DNA from: Aplectana chamaeleonis
Taxonomy: Eukaryota > Nematoda > Chromadorea > Rhabditida > Cosmocercidae
Length of the DNA: 64,000 bases
Reading direction: 5' to 3'
Assembly (NCBI GenBank): GCA_029168955.1
Contig: JAPDOI010000138.1
Coordinates: 195,001-259,000 of the forward strand
A program made the position numbers and the translations under genes. Under the pieces are notes generated by a model. It had not been told where the DNA came from and did not search any database. It saw only the letters and a program-made list of their open reading frames with translations. This document shows positions 10,842 to 21,140 of the stretch, one piece after another; position 1 is the stretch's first letter; the number at the start of each line of letters is the position of its first letter.

Positions 10842-11053
10842 ACTCTTGAGCAAAACATGATAACGAACGATAACACACGCTCATAACACGCGGGGTATAA
10901 AAGGCCAGAGGAGCGGTATGCATTCATTCACACACCGTTCTCTTCGAGAAGCCGCCGGGAAGTGGCTGAGGTGGTCGAAATTGTGCAAACACGTTTGTTG
11001 GCTATTACGATGTGCTCATATCCAAGGTGACACTCAGAAAATTTTTGAAGGAG
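10842..11053 (+). promoter_or_regulatory. 212-bp core with TATA box, left copy
   Basis: This is non-satellite sequence bounded by 45-bp inverted repeats. It contains GGGGTATAAAAGGCC, with the TATAAAAG at 10,896-10,903. The mirrored core in the other arm has the same length. A 70-codon frame begins at ATG 10,918, but that codon lies only about 20 bp after the TATA box, and the mirrored copy has ACG in its place. A protein product starting there is therefore unlikely. A promoter directing transcripts rightward through satellite C into the palindrome is an inference. Confidence 0.5.
10896..10903 (+). promoter_or_regulatory. TATA box, left module
   Basis: The sequence is TATAAAAG in a GC-rich context (GGGG before, GCCAGAGGAG after). 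The same motif is preserved in the mirrored module at 12,961-12,968 on the opposite strand. Confidence 0.5.
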
Positions 11054-11097
11054 GGTTACGGTTGCCCTGCGGAAAAATGATCGGCATGAGCGTGCTT
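11054..11097 (+). repeat. Inverted repeat, left module, inner copy
   Basis: It starts GGTTACGGTTGCCCTGCGG and ends GAGCGTGCTT, one base shorter in the A run than the outer copy. It faces the outer copy across the 212-bp core. Confidence 0.85.
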
Positions 11098-11645
11098 GTG
11101 ACCCGAATGGGTGTACGCAGAACGCCGTAGAAAGTGTGTGGGATCCGAATGAGAGTGCGTTGGACACCGTAGAAAGTGCCGGACCCAAATGGGTGTGCGC
11201 AGAACGCCGTAGAAAGTGTGCAGGACATCAGTGGGAGTGTGCAGGACTATAGTGGGAGTGTGCAGCACCTCATAGAAAGTGTGTAGGACATCAGTGAAAG
11301 GGTGCAGGACATTAGTGGGAGTGTGCAGGACATCATAGAAAGTGTGCACGACATCAGAGGAAGTGTGCAGGACATCAGTGGGCGTGTGCAGGACGTCAAA
11401 GAAAGTGTGCAAGCCATCAGTTGAAGGGTGCAGGACATTAGTGAGAGTGTGCAGGACATTAGTCGGAGTGTGCAGCACCTCATAGAAAGTGTGTAGGACA
11501 TCAGTGAAAGGGTGCAGGACATTAGTGGGAGTGCGCAGGACATCATAAAAAGTGTGCAGGACATCAGAGGGAGTGTGCAGGACATCAGTCGGAGTGCGCT
11601 GGACGTCATGGAAGGGGGGGGGGGGCAGGACATCAGTGGGTTTAC
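11098..11645 (+). repeat. Satellite A/C transition and satellite C, left arm
   Basis: About 130 bp of satellite A-like units (ACGCCGTAGAAAGTGTG) pass into a 21-bp repeat of type GTGTGCAGGACATCAGTGG alternating with GTGTGCAGGACATCATAGA. It ends in a 12-base G run at 11,614-11,625. This side is 189 bp (nine units) longer than its mirror at 12,408-12,766. Confidence 0.9.
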
Positions 11646-11990
11646 TTTCATCTAACACCACCAGGCATCAAGCATGTTAGAAAGGAAACCTTTAGGAAAA
11701 ATAAATGAAATTCCTGAAAGTTTAGGTTCCTGGCAAAAGTAAAGATTTGGCATGGCCATAGAAATATACTCAGTTAAAAAGGGAAAATAAAGAAAAATGA
11801 AAAAAGGTTTTGAAATATTCCTGAGAACGATTTGGCGTAGAATAATTTGTTTTTCGGGAAATGAAGTGAAATAGTTGAAAGTATGATTTGGCAGTCGAGT
11901 TTGAACCAACTATTCATAAGAGTTGTGGAGAACGAGAGATTGCCTTGTCTGTGCTTATCCGTAGAACATATCAAAGCGAAGTCACGCGTG
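11646..11990 (+). repeat. AT-rich palindrome, left arm
   Basis: This is complementary to 12,064-12,407 along its whole length: TTTCATCTAACACC at the outer end, CACGCGTG at the inner end. Scattered mismatches and a one-base length difference show that the arms are old enough to have diverged slightly, so they are not a simple read-through artefact. No coding frame is supported. Confidence 0.9.
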
Positions 11991-12063
11991 TTGATTTAGC
12001 TTCACCTAATACGTGAAGACCACCGCATTACAGCTCCCGGAAAAGTTTTTATGCTTCCCATTT
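11991..12063. other. 73-bp loop of the palindrome
   Basis: This is the only part of the central structure without a complement on the other side. It starts TTGATTTAGCTTCACC. It contains no gene. Confidence 0.85.
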
Positions 12064-12407
12064 CACGCGTGATTTCGCTTTGATATGTTTTACGGATAAG
12101 CACAGACAAGGCGATCTCTCGTTTTGCACAACTCTTATCAATAGTTTGTTCAAACTCGACTGCCAAATCATACTTTCAACTATTTCACTTCATTTCCCGA
12201 AAACAAATTATTCTACGCCAAATCGTTCTCAGGAATATTTCAAAACCTTTTTTCATTTTTCTTTATCTTCCCTTTTTAGCTGAGTATATTTCTACGGCCA
12301 TGCCAAATCTTTTCTTTTGCCAGGAACCTAAACTTTCAGGAATTTCATTTATTTTTCCTAAAGGTTTCCTTTCTAACATGATTTATGCCTGGTGGTGTTA
12401 GATGAAA
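12064..12407 (-). repeat. AT-rich palindrome, right arm
   Basis: This is the mirror of 11,646-11,990. Read on the minus strand it has the same order of words (AAATGAAATTCCTGAAAG, GATTTGGC, GGATAAGCACAGACAAGGCG on plus). Confidence 0.9.
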
Positions 12408-12766
12408 GTAAACCCACTGATGTCCTGCCCCCCCCCCTTCCATGACGTCCTGCGCACTCCAACTGATGTCCTGCACACTCCCTCTGATATCCTGCACACT
12501 TTTTATGATGTCCTGAGCACTCCCACTAATGTTCCGCACCCTTTCACTGATGACCTGCACACTTTCTTTGACGTCCTCCACATGCCCACTGATGTCCTGC
12601 ACACTCCCTCTGATATCCTGCACACTTTTTATGATGTCCTGCACACTCCCACTAATGTCCTGCACCCTTTCACTGATGTCCTACACACTTTCTATGAGAT
12701 GCTGGGCACTCCCACTGATGTCCTGCACACTTTCTACGGCGTTCTGCGTACACCCATTCGGGTCAC
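12408..12766 (-). repeat. Satellite C and A/C transition, right arm
   Basis: These are complementary 21-bp units (CACTGATGTCCTGCACAC on plus). The block opens with a 10-base C run at 12,428-12,437 that mirrors the 12-base G run of the left arm. It is shorter than its mirror by exactly nine units. Confidence 0.9.
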
Positions 12767-12810
12767 AAGCACGCTCACGCCGATCATTTTTCCGCAGGGC
12801 AACCGTAACC
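12767..12810 (-). repeat. Inverted repeat, right module, inner copy
   Basis: This mirrors 11,054-11,097 (AAGCACGCTCACGCCGATC on plus), with no net length change. Confidence 0.85.
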
Positions 12811-13022
12811 CTCCTTCAAAAATTTTCTAAGTGTCACCTTGGATATGAGCACATCGTAATAGCCAACAAACGTGTTTGCACAATTTCGACCACCTCAGCC
12901 ACTTCCCGGCGACTTCTCGAAGAGAACGATGTGTGAATGAATGCGTACCGCTCCTCTGCCCTTTTATACCCCGCGTGTTATGAGCGTGTGTTATCGTTCG
13001 TTATCATGTTTTGCTCAAGGGT
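12811..13022 (-). promoter_or_regulatory. 212-bp core with TATA box, right copy
   Basis: This is the mirror of 10,842-11,053 with the same length. On the minus strand it carries GGGTATAAAAGGG followed by CAGAGGAGCGGTACGC; the left copy has ATG where this has ACG. A promoter here would drive transcription leftward into the palindrome, converging with the left copy. That activity is inferred from the motif alone. Confidence 0.5.
12961..12968 (-). promoter_or_regulatory. TATA box, right module
   Basis: CTTTTATA on plus is TATAAAAG on minus, at the exact mirror position of 10,896-10,903. Confidence 0.5.
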
Positions 13023-13067
13023 GATTACGGTAGCCCTGCGGAAAAAATGATCGGCACGGGCGTGCTT
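13023..13067 (+). repeat. 45-bp inverted repeat, right module, outer copy
   Basis: It begins GATTACGGTAGCCCTGCGG and is the mirror of 10,797-10,841. Satellite A starts immediately after it. Confidence 0.85.
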
Positions 13068-14438
13068 CTATTTGGGTCCCGCACACTTTCTAAGGCGTCT
13101 TGCGCACGTTCACATTGTCACCGCACACTTTCTACGGCGTCCGACGCTCTCTCAATTGGGTCCCACACACTTACTACAGCGTTCTGCGCACCCCCATTTG
13201 GGTCCCGCACACTTTATACGGCGTCCGGCGCACTCCCACGTGGGTCCCGCACACTTTCTACGGCGTCCGACGCTCTCTCAATTGGGTCCCACACACTTAA
13301 TTCGGCGTTCTGCGCACCCCCATTTGGGTCCCGCACACTTTATACGGCGTCCGGCGCACTCCCACGTGGGTCCCGCACACTAACTACGGCGTCCGGTGCA
13401 CTCTCATTTGAGTCCCGAACACTTTCTATGGCGTCCTTCGCACTTCTACTTGGGTCCCACATACGTTCTACGGCGTCTTGCGCACTCCTGCTGGGGTCCC
13501 GCACACTATCTACGGTGTTCTACGCAGGCACATTTGGGTCTCGCACACTTATTACGGCGTCCGGCGCACTCCCACTTGGGTGGTCCCGCACACTTTCTGC
13601 GGCGTCCGGCGCACTCCCACTTGGGTCCCGAACACTTTCTACGGCGTCCGGCGCCCTCTCATTTGGGTCCCACACACTTTCTACGGCGTCCGGCGCACTC
13701 CCACTTTGGTCCCACATACGTTCTACAACGTCTTGCGCACTCCTGCTGGGGTCCCGCACACTATCTACGGCGTTCTACGCACGCCCATTTGGGTCCCGCA
13801 CACTTATTACGGAGTCCGGCGCACTCCCACTTGGGTCCCGCACACTTTCTGCGGCGTCCGGCGCACTCCCACTTGGGTCCCGTACACTTTCTACGGCGTC
13901 CGGTGCACTCACATTTGGGTCCCGAACACTTTCTATGGCGTCCTTCGCACTTCCACTTGGGTCCCGCACACTTTCTACGGCGTCCGGCGCACTCCCACGT
14001 GGGTCCCGCACACTTTCTACGGCTTCCGGCGCACTCCCATTTGGGTCCCGCACACTTATTACGGCGTCCGGCGCACTCCCACTTGGGTCCCGCACACTTT
14101 CTGGGGCGCCCGGCGCACTCCCTCTTGGGTCCTGAACACTTTCTACGGCGTCCGGCGCCCTCTCATTTGGGTCCCACACACTTTCTACGGCGTCCGGCGC
14201 ACTCCAACTTTGGTCCCTCATACGTTCTACGGCGTCTTGCGCACTCCTGCTGGGGTCCCGCACACTATCTACGGCGTTCTATGCACTCCCATTTGGGTCC
14301 CGCACACTTATTACGGAGTCCAGCGCACTCCCACTTGGGTCCCGCACACTTTCTGCGGCGTCCGGCGCACTCCTACTTGGGTCCCACACACTTCCTACGG
14401 CGTCCGGTGCACTCTCATTTGGGTCCCGAACACTTTCT

Positions 14439-17400
14439 ATGGCGTCCTTCGCACTTCCACTTGGGTCCCGCACACTTTCTACGGCGTCCGGCGCACTCTC
14501 ATTTGGGTCCCGAACACTTTCTACGGCGTTCTACGCAGGGCCATTTGGGTCCCGAACACTTTCTGCGGCGGCCTGCGCACTCCCACGTGGGTCCCGCACA
14601 CTTTCTGCGGCGTCCGGCGCACTCCCACTTGGGTCCCGCACACTTTCTACGTCGTCCGGCGCACTCCCACTTTGGTCCCTCATACGTTCTACGGCGTCTT
14701 GCGCACTCCTGCTGGGGGCCCGCACACTATCTACGGCGTTCTATGCACTCCTATTTGGGTCCCGCACACTTATTACGGAGTCCAGCGCACTCCCACTTGG
14801 GCCCCCCACCCTTTCTGCGGCGTCCGGCGCACTCCCACTTGGGACCCGCACGCTTTCTACGGCTTCCGGTGCACTCTCATTTGGGTCCCGAAAACTTTCT
14901 ATGGCGTCCTTCGCACTTCCACTTGGGTCCCGCACACTTTCTACGGCGTCCGGCGCACTCTCATTTGGGTCCCGAACACTTTCTACGGCGTTCTACGCAG
15001 GCCCATTCGGATCCCGCACACTTTCTACGGCGTCCGGCGCCCTCTCGTTTGGGTCCCACACACTTTCTACGGCGTCCGGCGCACTCCCACTTTGGTCCCT
15101 CATACGTTCTACGGCGTCTTGCGCACTCCTGCTGGGGTCCCGCACACTATCTACGGCGTTCTATGCACTCCCATTTGGGTCCCGCACACTTATTACGGAG
15201 TCCGGCGCACTCCCACTTGGGTCCCGCACACTTTCTACGTCGTCCTGTGCACTCTCATTTGGATCCCGCACACTTTCTACGGCGTCCGGCGCCCTCTCGT
15301 TTGGGTCCCACACACTTTCTACGGCGTCCGGCGCACTCCCACTTTGGTCCCACTTACGTTCTACGGCGTCTTGCGCACTCCTGCTGGGGTCCCGCACACT
15401 ATCTACGGCGTTCTACGCAGGCACATTTGGGTCCCGCACACTTATTACGGAGTCCGGCGCACTCCCACTTGGGTCCCGCACACTTTCTGCGGCGTCCGGC
15501 GCACTCCCACTTGGGTCTCGCACACTTTCTACGGCGTCCTGTGCACTCTCATTTGGGTCCCGAACACTTTCTATGGCGTCCTTCGCACTTCCACTTGGGT
15601 CCCGCACACTTTCTGCGGCGTCCGGCGCACTCCCACTTGGGTCCCGTACACTTTCTACTGCGTCCTCTGCACTCACATTTGGGTCCCGAACACTTTCTAT
15701 GGCGTCCTTCGCACTTCCACTTGGGTCCCGCACACTTTCTACGGCGTCCGGCGCACTCCCACGTGGGTCCCGCACACTTTCTACGGCTTCCGGCGCACTC
15801 CCATTTGGGTCCCGCACACTTATTACGGCGTCCGGCGCACTCCCACTTGGGTCCCGCACACTTTCTGCGGCGTCCGGCGCACTCCCACTTGGGTCCCGAA
15901 CACTTTCTACGGCGTCTGGCGCCCTCTCATTTGGGTCCCACACACTTTCTACGGCGTCCGGCGCACTCCCACTTTGGTCCCTCATACGTTCTACGGCGTC
16001 TTGCGCACTCCTGCTGGGGTCCCGCACACTATCTACGGCGTTCTATGCACTCCCATTTGGGTCCCGCACACTTATTACGGAGTCCAGCGCACTCCCACTT
16101 GGGTCCCGCACACTTTCTGCGGCGTCCGGCGCACTCCCACTTGGGTCCCGCACACTTTCTACGGCGTCCGGTGCACTCTCATTCGGGTCCCGAACACTTT
16201 CTATGGCGTCCTTCGCACTCCCACTTGGGTCCCGCACAATTTCTACGGCGTCCGGTGCACTCTCATTTGGGTCCCGAACACTTTCTACGGCGTTCTACGC
16301 AGGCCCATTTGGGTCCCGCACACTTTCTTCGGCGTCCGGCGCACTCTCATTTGGGTCCAGAACACTTTCTGCGGCGTCCGGCGCACTCCCACTTAGGTCC
16401 CACTTACGTTCTACGGCGTCTTGCGCACTCCTGCTGGGGTGCCGCACACTATCTACGGCGTTCTACGCAGGCACATTTGGGTCCCGCACACTTATTACGG
16501 AGTCCGGCGCACTCCCACTTGGGTCCCGCACACTTTCTGCGGCGTCCGGCGCACTCCCACTTGGGTCTCGCACACTTTCTACGGCGTCCTGTGCACTCTC
16601 ATTTGGGTCCCGAACACTTTCTATGGCGTCCTTCGCACTTCCACTTGGGTTCCGCACACTTTCTGCGGCGTCCGGCGCACTCCCACTTGGGTCCCGTACA
16701 CTTTCTACTGCGTCCCCTGCACTCACATTTGGGTGCCGAACACCTTCCATGGCGGCCTTCGCAGCTCCACTTGGGTCCCGCACACTTTCTACGGCGTCCG
16801 GCGCACTCCCACGTGGGTCCCGCACACTTTCTACGGCTTCCGGCGCACTCCCATTTGGGTCCCGCACACTTATTACGGCGTCCGGCGCACTCCCACTTGG
16901 GTCCCGCACACTTTCTACGGCGTCCGGCGCACTCCCACTTGGGTCCCGAACACTTTCTACGGCGTCCGGCGCCCTCTCATTTGGGTCCCACACACTTTCT
17001 ACGGCGTCCGGCGCACTCCCACTTTGGTCCCTCATACGTTCTACGGCGTCTTGCGCACTCCTGCTGGGGTCCCGCACACTATCTACGGCGTTCTATGCAC
17101 TCCCATTTGGGTCCCGCACACTTATTACGGAGTCCAGCGCACTCCCACTTGGGTCCCGCACACTTTCTGCGGCGTCCGGCGCACTCCCACTTGGGTCCCG
17201 CACACTTTCTACGGCGTCCGGTGCACTCTCATTTGGGTCCCGAACACTTTCTATGGCGTCCTTCGCACTTCCACTTGGGTCCCGCACACTTTCTACGGCG
17301 TCCGGCGCACTCTCATTTGGGTCCCGAACACTTTCTACGGCGTTCTACGCAGGCCCATTTGGGTCCCGAACACTTTCTGCGGCGTCCTGCGCACTCCCAC

Positions 17401-19970
17401 GTGGGTCCCGCACACTTTCTGCGGCGTCCGGCGCACTCCCACTTGGGTCCCGCACACTTTCTACGTCGTCCTGTGCACTCTCATTTGGATCCCGCACACT
17501 TTCTACGGCGTCCGGCGCCCTCTCGTTTGGGTCCCACACACTTTCTACGGCGTCCGGCGCACTCCCACTTTGGTCCCACTTACGTTCTACGGCGTCTTGC
17601 GCACTCCTGCTGGGGTCCCGCACACTATCTACGGCGTTCTACGCAGGCACATTTGGGTCCCGCACACTTATTACGGAGTCCGGCGCACTCCCACTTGGGT
17701 CCCGCACACTTTCTGCGGCGTCCGGCGCACTCCCACTTGGGTCTCGCACACTTTCTACGGCGTCCTGTGCACTCTCATTTGGGTCCCGAACACTTTCTAT
17801 AGCGTCCTTCGCACTTCCACTTGGGTCCCGCACACTTTCTACGGCGTCCGGCGCACTCTCATTTGGGTCCCGAACACTTTCTACGGCGTTCTACGCAGGC
17901 CCATTTGGGTCCCGCACACTTATTACGGCGTCCGGCGCACTCCCACTTGGGTCCCGCACATTTTCTGCGGCGTCCTGCGCACTCCCACTTGGGTCTCGCA
18001 CACTTTCTACGGCGTCCTACGCACTTCCACTTGGACCCGCACACTTTCTTCGGCGTCCTGCGCACTCCCTTTTTGGGTCCCGCACACTTTCTACGGCGTC
18101 CGGCGCACTCTACCTTGGGTCACACACACTTTCTACGGCGTCCGGCGCACTCTACCTTGGGTCCCACACACTTTCTACGGCTTCCTACGCACTTCCACTT
18201 GGGTCCCACACACTTTCTACGGCGTTTGGCGCACTTCCACTTGGATCCCGCATACTCCCTATGGCGTCCTGCGCACTCCCACTTGGGTCCCCCACACTTT
18301 CTACGGCGTCCTACGCACTTCCACTTGGGTCCCGCACACTTTCTTCGGCGTCCTGCGCACTCCCACTTGGGTCCCGCACACTTTCTACGGCGTTTGGCGC
18401 ACTTCCACTTGGATCCCGCATACTTTCTTCGGCGTCTTGCGCACTCCTACTTGGGTCTCGCACAGTTTCTACGGCGTCCTACGCACTTCCACTTGGGTCC
18501 CGCACACTTTCTTCGGCGTCCTGCGCACTCCCACTTGAGTCCCGCACACTTTCTTCGGCGTCTTGCGCACTCCTACTTGGATCTCGCACAGTTTCTACGG
18601 CGTCCTACGCACTTCCACTTGGGTCCCGCACACTTTCTTCGGCGTCCTGCGCACTCCCACTTGGGTCCCGCACACTTTCTACGGCGTCCGGCGCACTCCC
18701 ACTTGGGTCTCGCACAGATTCCTACGGCGTCTGGCGCCCTCTACCTTGGGTCCCGCACACTTTCTTCGGCGTCCGGCGCCCTCTACCTTGGTCCCGCACA
18801 CTTTCTACGGCGTCCTGTTCACTTCCTTTTGGGTCCCGCACACCTTCCTTCTACGGTGTCCGGCGCCCTCCCACTTGGGTCCCGCACACTTTCTACGGCT
18901 TCCGGCGCACTCCCATTTGGGTCCCGCACACTTATTACGGCGTCCGGCGCACTCCCACTTGGGTCCCGCACACTTTCTGCGGCGTCCGGCGCACTCCCAC
19001 TTGGGTCCCGAACACTTTCTACGGCGTCTGGCGCCCTCTCATTTGGGTCCCACACACTTTCTACGGCGTCCGGCGCACTCCCACCTTGGTCCCTCATACG
19101 TCCTACGGCGTCTTGCGCACTCCTGCTGGGGTCCCGCACACTATCTACGGCGTTCTATGCACTCCCATTTGGGTCCCGCACACTTATTACGGAGTCCAGC
19201 GCACTCCCACTTGGGTCCCGCACACTTTCTGCGGCGTCCGGCGCACTCCCACTTGGGTCCCGCACACTTTCTACGGCGTCCGGTGCACTCTCATTTGGGT
19301 CCCGAACACTTTCTATGGCGTCCTTCGCACTTCCACTTGGGTCCCGCACACTTTCTACGGCGTCCGGCGCACTCTCATTTGGGTCCCGAACACTTTCTAC
19401 GGCGTTCTACGCAGGCCCATTTGGGTCCCGAACACTTTCTGCGGCGTCCTGCGCACTCCCACGTGGGTCCCGCACACTTTCTGCGGCGTCCGGCGCACTC
19501 CCACTTGGGTCCCGCACACTTTCTACGTCGTCCTGTGCACTCTCATTTGGATCCCGCACACTTTCTACGGCGTCCGGCGCCCTCTCGTTTGGGTCCCACA
19601 CACTTTCTACGGCGTCCGGCGCTTTCCCACTTTGGTCCCACTTACGTTCTACGGCGTCTTGCGCACTCCTGCTGGGGTCCTGCACACTATCTACGGCGTT
19701 CTACGCAGGCCCATTCGGGTCCCGCACACTTATTACGGAGTCCGGCGCACTCCCACTTGGGTCCCGCACACTTTCTACGGCGTCCGGCGCACTCTCATTT
19801 GGGTCCCGCACACTTTCTCCGGCGTCCTGTGCACTCTCATTTGGGTCCCGAACACTTTCTATAGCGTCCTTCGCACTTCCACTTGGGTCCCGCACACTTT
19901 CTACGGCGTCCGGCGCACTCTCATTTGGGTCCCGAACACTTTCTACGGCGTTCTACGCAGGCCCATTTAG
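14439..19970 (+). other. 1,843-codon open frame in satellite A, probably not a gene
   Basis: This is the longest open frame in the window. It reads as a 14-residue repeat, GSRTLSTASGALPL. Two other forward frames are open over the same bases (13,396-17,802 as GPAHFLRRPAHSHL; 13,478-16,396 as VPHTFYGVRRTPTW). All three are open together over 14,439-16,396. Near 18,700-18,900 small indels make this same frame switch to the VPHTFYG reading. Nothing looks selected for one reading, there is no signal peptide or non-repeat domain, and the start ATG is just a repeat variant. Translation remains possible in principle but nothing in the sequence requires it. Confidence 0.2.
15384..17483. repeat. 1,050-bp higher-order repeat of satellite A (two tandem copies)
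   Basis: The rare CTGGGG variant occurs at 15,384, 16,014, 16,434 and 17,064: pairs 1,050 bp apart, or 25 units of 42 bp. The sequence after 15,384 (GCACATTTGGG..., TTATTACGGAGTCC...) matches that after 16,434 unit by unit. A shorter related block begins again at 17,610. Confidence 0.7.
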
Positions 19971-20954
19971 GTCCCGCACACTTATTACGGCGTCCGGCGC
20001 ACTCCCACTTGGGTCCCGCACATTTTCTGCGGCGTCCTGCGCACTCCCACTTGGGTCTCGCACACTTTCTACGGCGTCCTACGCACTTCCACTTGGACCC
20101 GCACACTTTCTTCGGCGTCCTGCGCACTCCTTTTGGGTCCCGCACACTTTCTACGGCGTCCGGCGCACTCTGCAGCAGGTCACACACACTTTCTACGGCG
20201 TCCGGCGCACTCTACCTTGGGTCCCGCACACTCTCTTCGGCATCCTACCGCACTTCCACTTGGGTCCCACACACTTTCTACGGCGTTTGGCGCATTTCCA
20301 CTTAGATCCCGCATACTTTCTTCGGCGTCTTGCGCACTCCTACTTGGGTCTCGCACAGTTTCTACGGCGTCCTACGCACTTCCACTTGGGTCCCGCACAC
20401 TTTCTTCGGCGTCCTGCGCACTCCCACTTGGGTCCCGCACACTTTCTACGGCGTTTGGCGCACTTCCACTTGGATCCCGCATACTTTCTTCGGCGTCTTG
20501 CGCACTCCTACTTGGGTCTCGCACAGTTTCTACGGCGTCCTACGCACTTCCACTTGGGTCCCGCACCCTTTCTTCGGCGCCCTGCGCACTCCCACTTGAC
20601 TCCCGCACACTTTCTTCGGCGTCTTGCGCACTCCTACTTGGGTCTCGCACAGTTTCTACGGCGTCCTACGCACTTCCACTTGGGTCCCGCACACTTTCTT
20701 CGGCGTCCTGCGCACTCCCACTTGGGTCCCGCACACTTTCTACGGCGTCCGGCGCACTCCCACTTGGGTCTCGCACAGATTCCTACGGCGTCTGGCGCCC
20801 TCTACCTTGGGTCCCGCACACTTTCTTCGGCGTCCGGCGCCCTCTACCTTGGTCCCGCACACTTTCTACGGCGTCCTGTTCACTTCCTTTTGGGTCCCGC
20901 ACACCTTCCTTCTACGGTGTCCGGCGCCCTCCCACTTGGGTCCCGCACGCATTC
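16831..20954. repeat. 2,062-bp tandem duplication within satellite A
   Basis: CTACGGCTTCCGGCGCACTC at 16,831 recurs at 18,893. The 546-bp spacing of rare variants at 17,064/17,610 recurs at 19,126/19,672. The odd units near 18,030 (ACTTGGACCCGCACACTTTC) recur near 20,090, and a TTCCTTCTACGGTGTCCGG junction near 18,847 recurs near 20,909. The unit is 49 x 42 + 4 bp, so a 4-bp change breaks the frame. Confidence 0.75.
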
Positions 20955-21012
20955 TACGGCGTCCTACGCACTTCCACTTGGGTCCCACACACTTTCTACG
21001 GCGTTCTGCGCG

Positions 21013-21093
21013 CACATGAGCCCGTACCCGTAAGATCGCCCGTCTTGAAAGTCGAGCCGAATAAATGGTCAAACAAACACACAGAGAAACGCA
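21013..21093. other. Unique sequence flanking satellite A
   Basis: The repeat decays at TTCTGCGCGCACATGAG, followed by unique sequence up to the microsatellite. Confidence 0.5.
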
Positions 21094-21140
21094 CACATAC
21101 ATACATACATACATACATACATACACACACACGCACACAC
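21094..21140. repeat. (CATA)n/(CA)n microsatellite
   Basis: About seven ACAT tetramers run into an ACACAC tract with one CG interruption. Confidence 0.95.

Larger units (their letters stand above)
8950..14900. mobile_element. Composite inverted repeat / fold-back structure (approximate limits)
   Basis: Going outward from the loop at 11,991-12,063, both sides carry the same parts in mirrored order: an AT-rich arm, satellite C, a 45-bp inverted repeat, a 212-bp TATA core, a second 45-bp inverted repeat, and satellite A. Mirrored positions sum to 23,864 across the 300-bp modules (10,797-11,097 against 12,767-13,067) and to 24,053-24,054 across the AT-rich arms. The shift of 189 bp is exactly nine 21-bp units. 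The outer limits are uncertain because satellite A lengths differ greatly. No transposase frame is present. Arms made of tandem repeats recall fold-back (FB) elements of insects, but homology is not shown. Confidence 0.7.
13068..21012 (-). repeat. Satellite A, right array (about 189 units of 42 bp)
   Basis: The plus strand reads GGGTCCCGCACACTTTCTAC followed by GGCGTCCGGCGCACTCCCAC-type halves, the complement of the left array. Unit variants recur in fixed order. The rare ATATCTACGGCGTTC type, preceded by CCTGCTGGGG, occurs at about 13,491, 13,746, 14,250, 14,712, 15,132, 15,384, 16,014, 16,434, 17,064, 17,610, 19,126 and 19,672, with nearly all spacings multiples of 42. From about 18,000 the variants change (GGCGTCCTACGCACTTCCAC, TTTCTTCGGCG). 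Confidence 0.95.

Noticed and set aside
8941..10853. Minus-strand open frames of 566 and 551 codons in the left satellite A array
   Set aside because: They are the same 14-residue repeat readings in two frames over the same bases. They exist because the unit is 42 bp without stops.
11646..12407. Palindrome as a sequencing hairpin artefact
   Set aside because: The arms differ by substitutions and by nine whole satellite units, which a read-through artefact would not produce. Long-read confirmation is still desirable.
12530..12570. Hammerhead ribozyme in satellite C (CACTGATGACC)
   Set aside because: Only the CTGATGA word is present once. The GAAA core and the flanking stems are missing.
9063..21012. 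CRISPR-like array
   Set aside because: Repeats are contiguous diverged 21-mers with no unique spacers, in a eukaryotic context.
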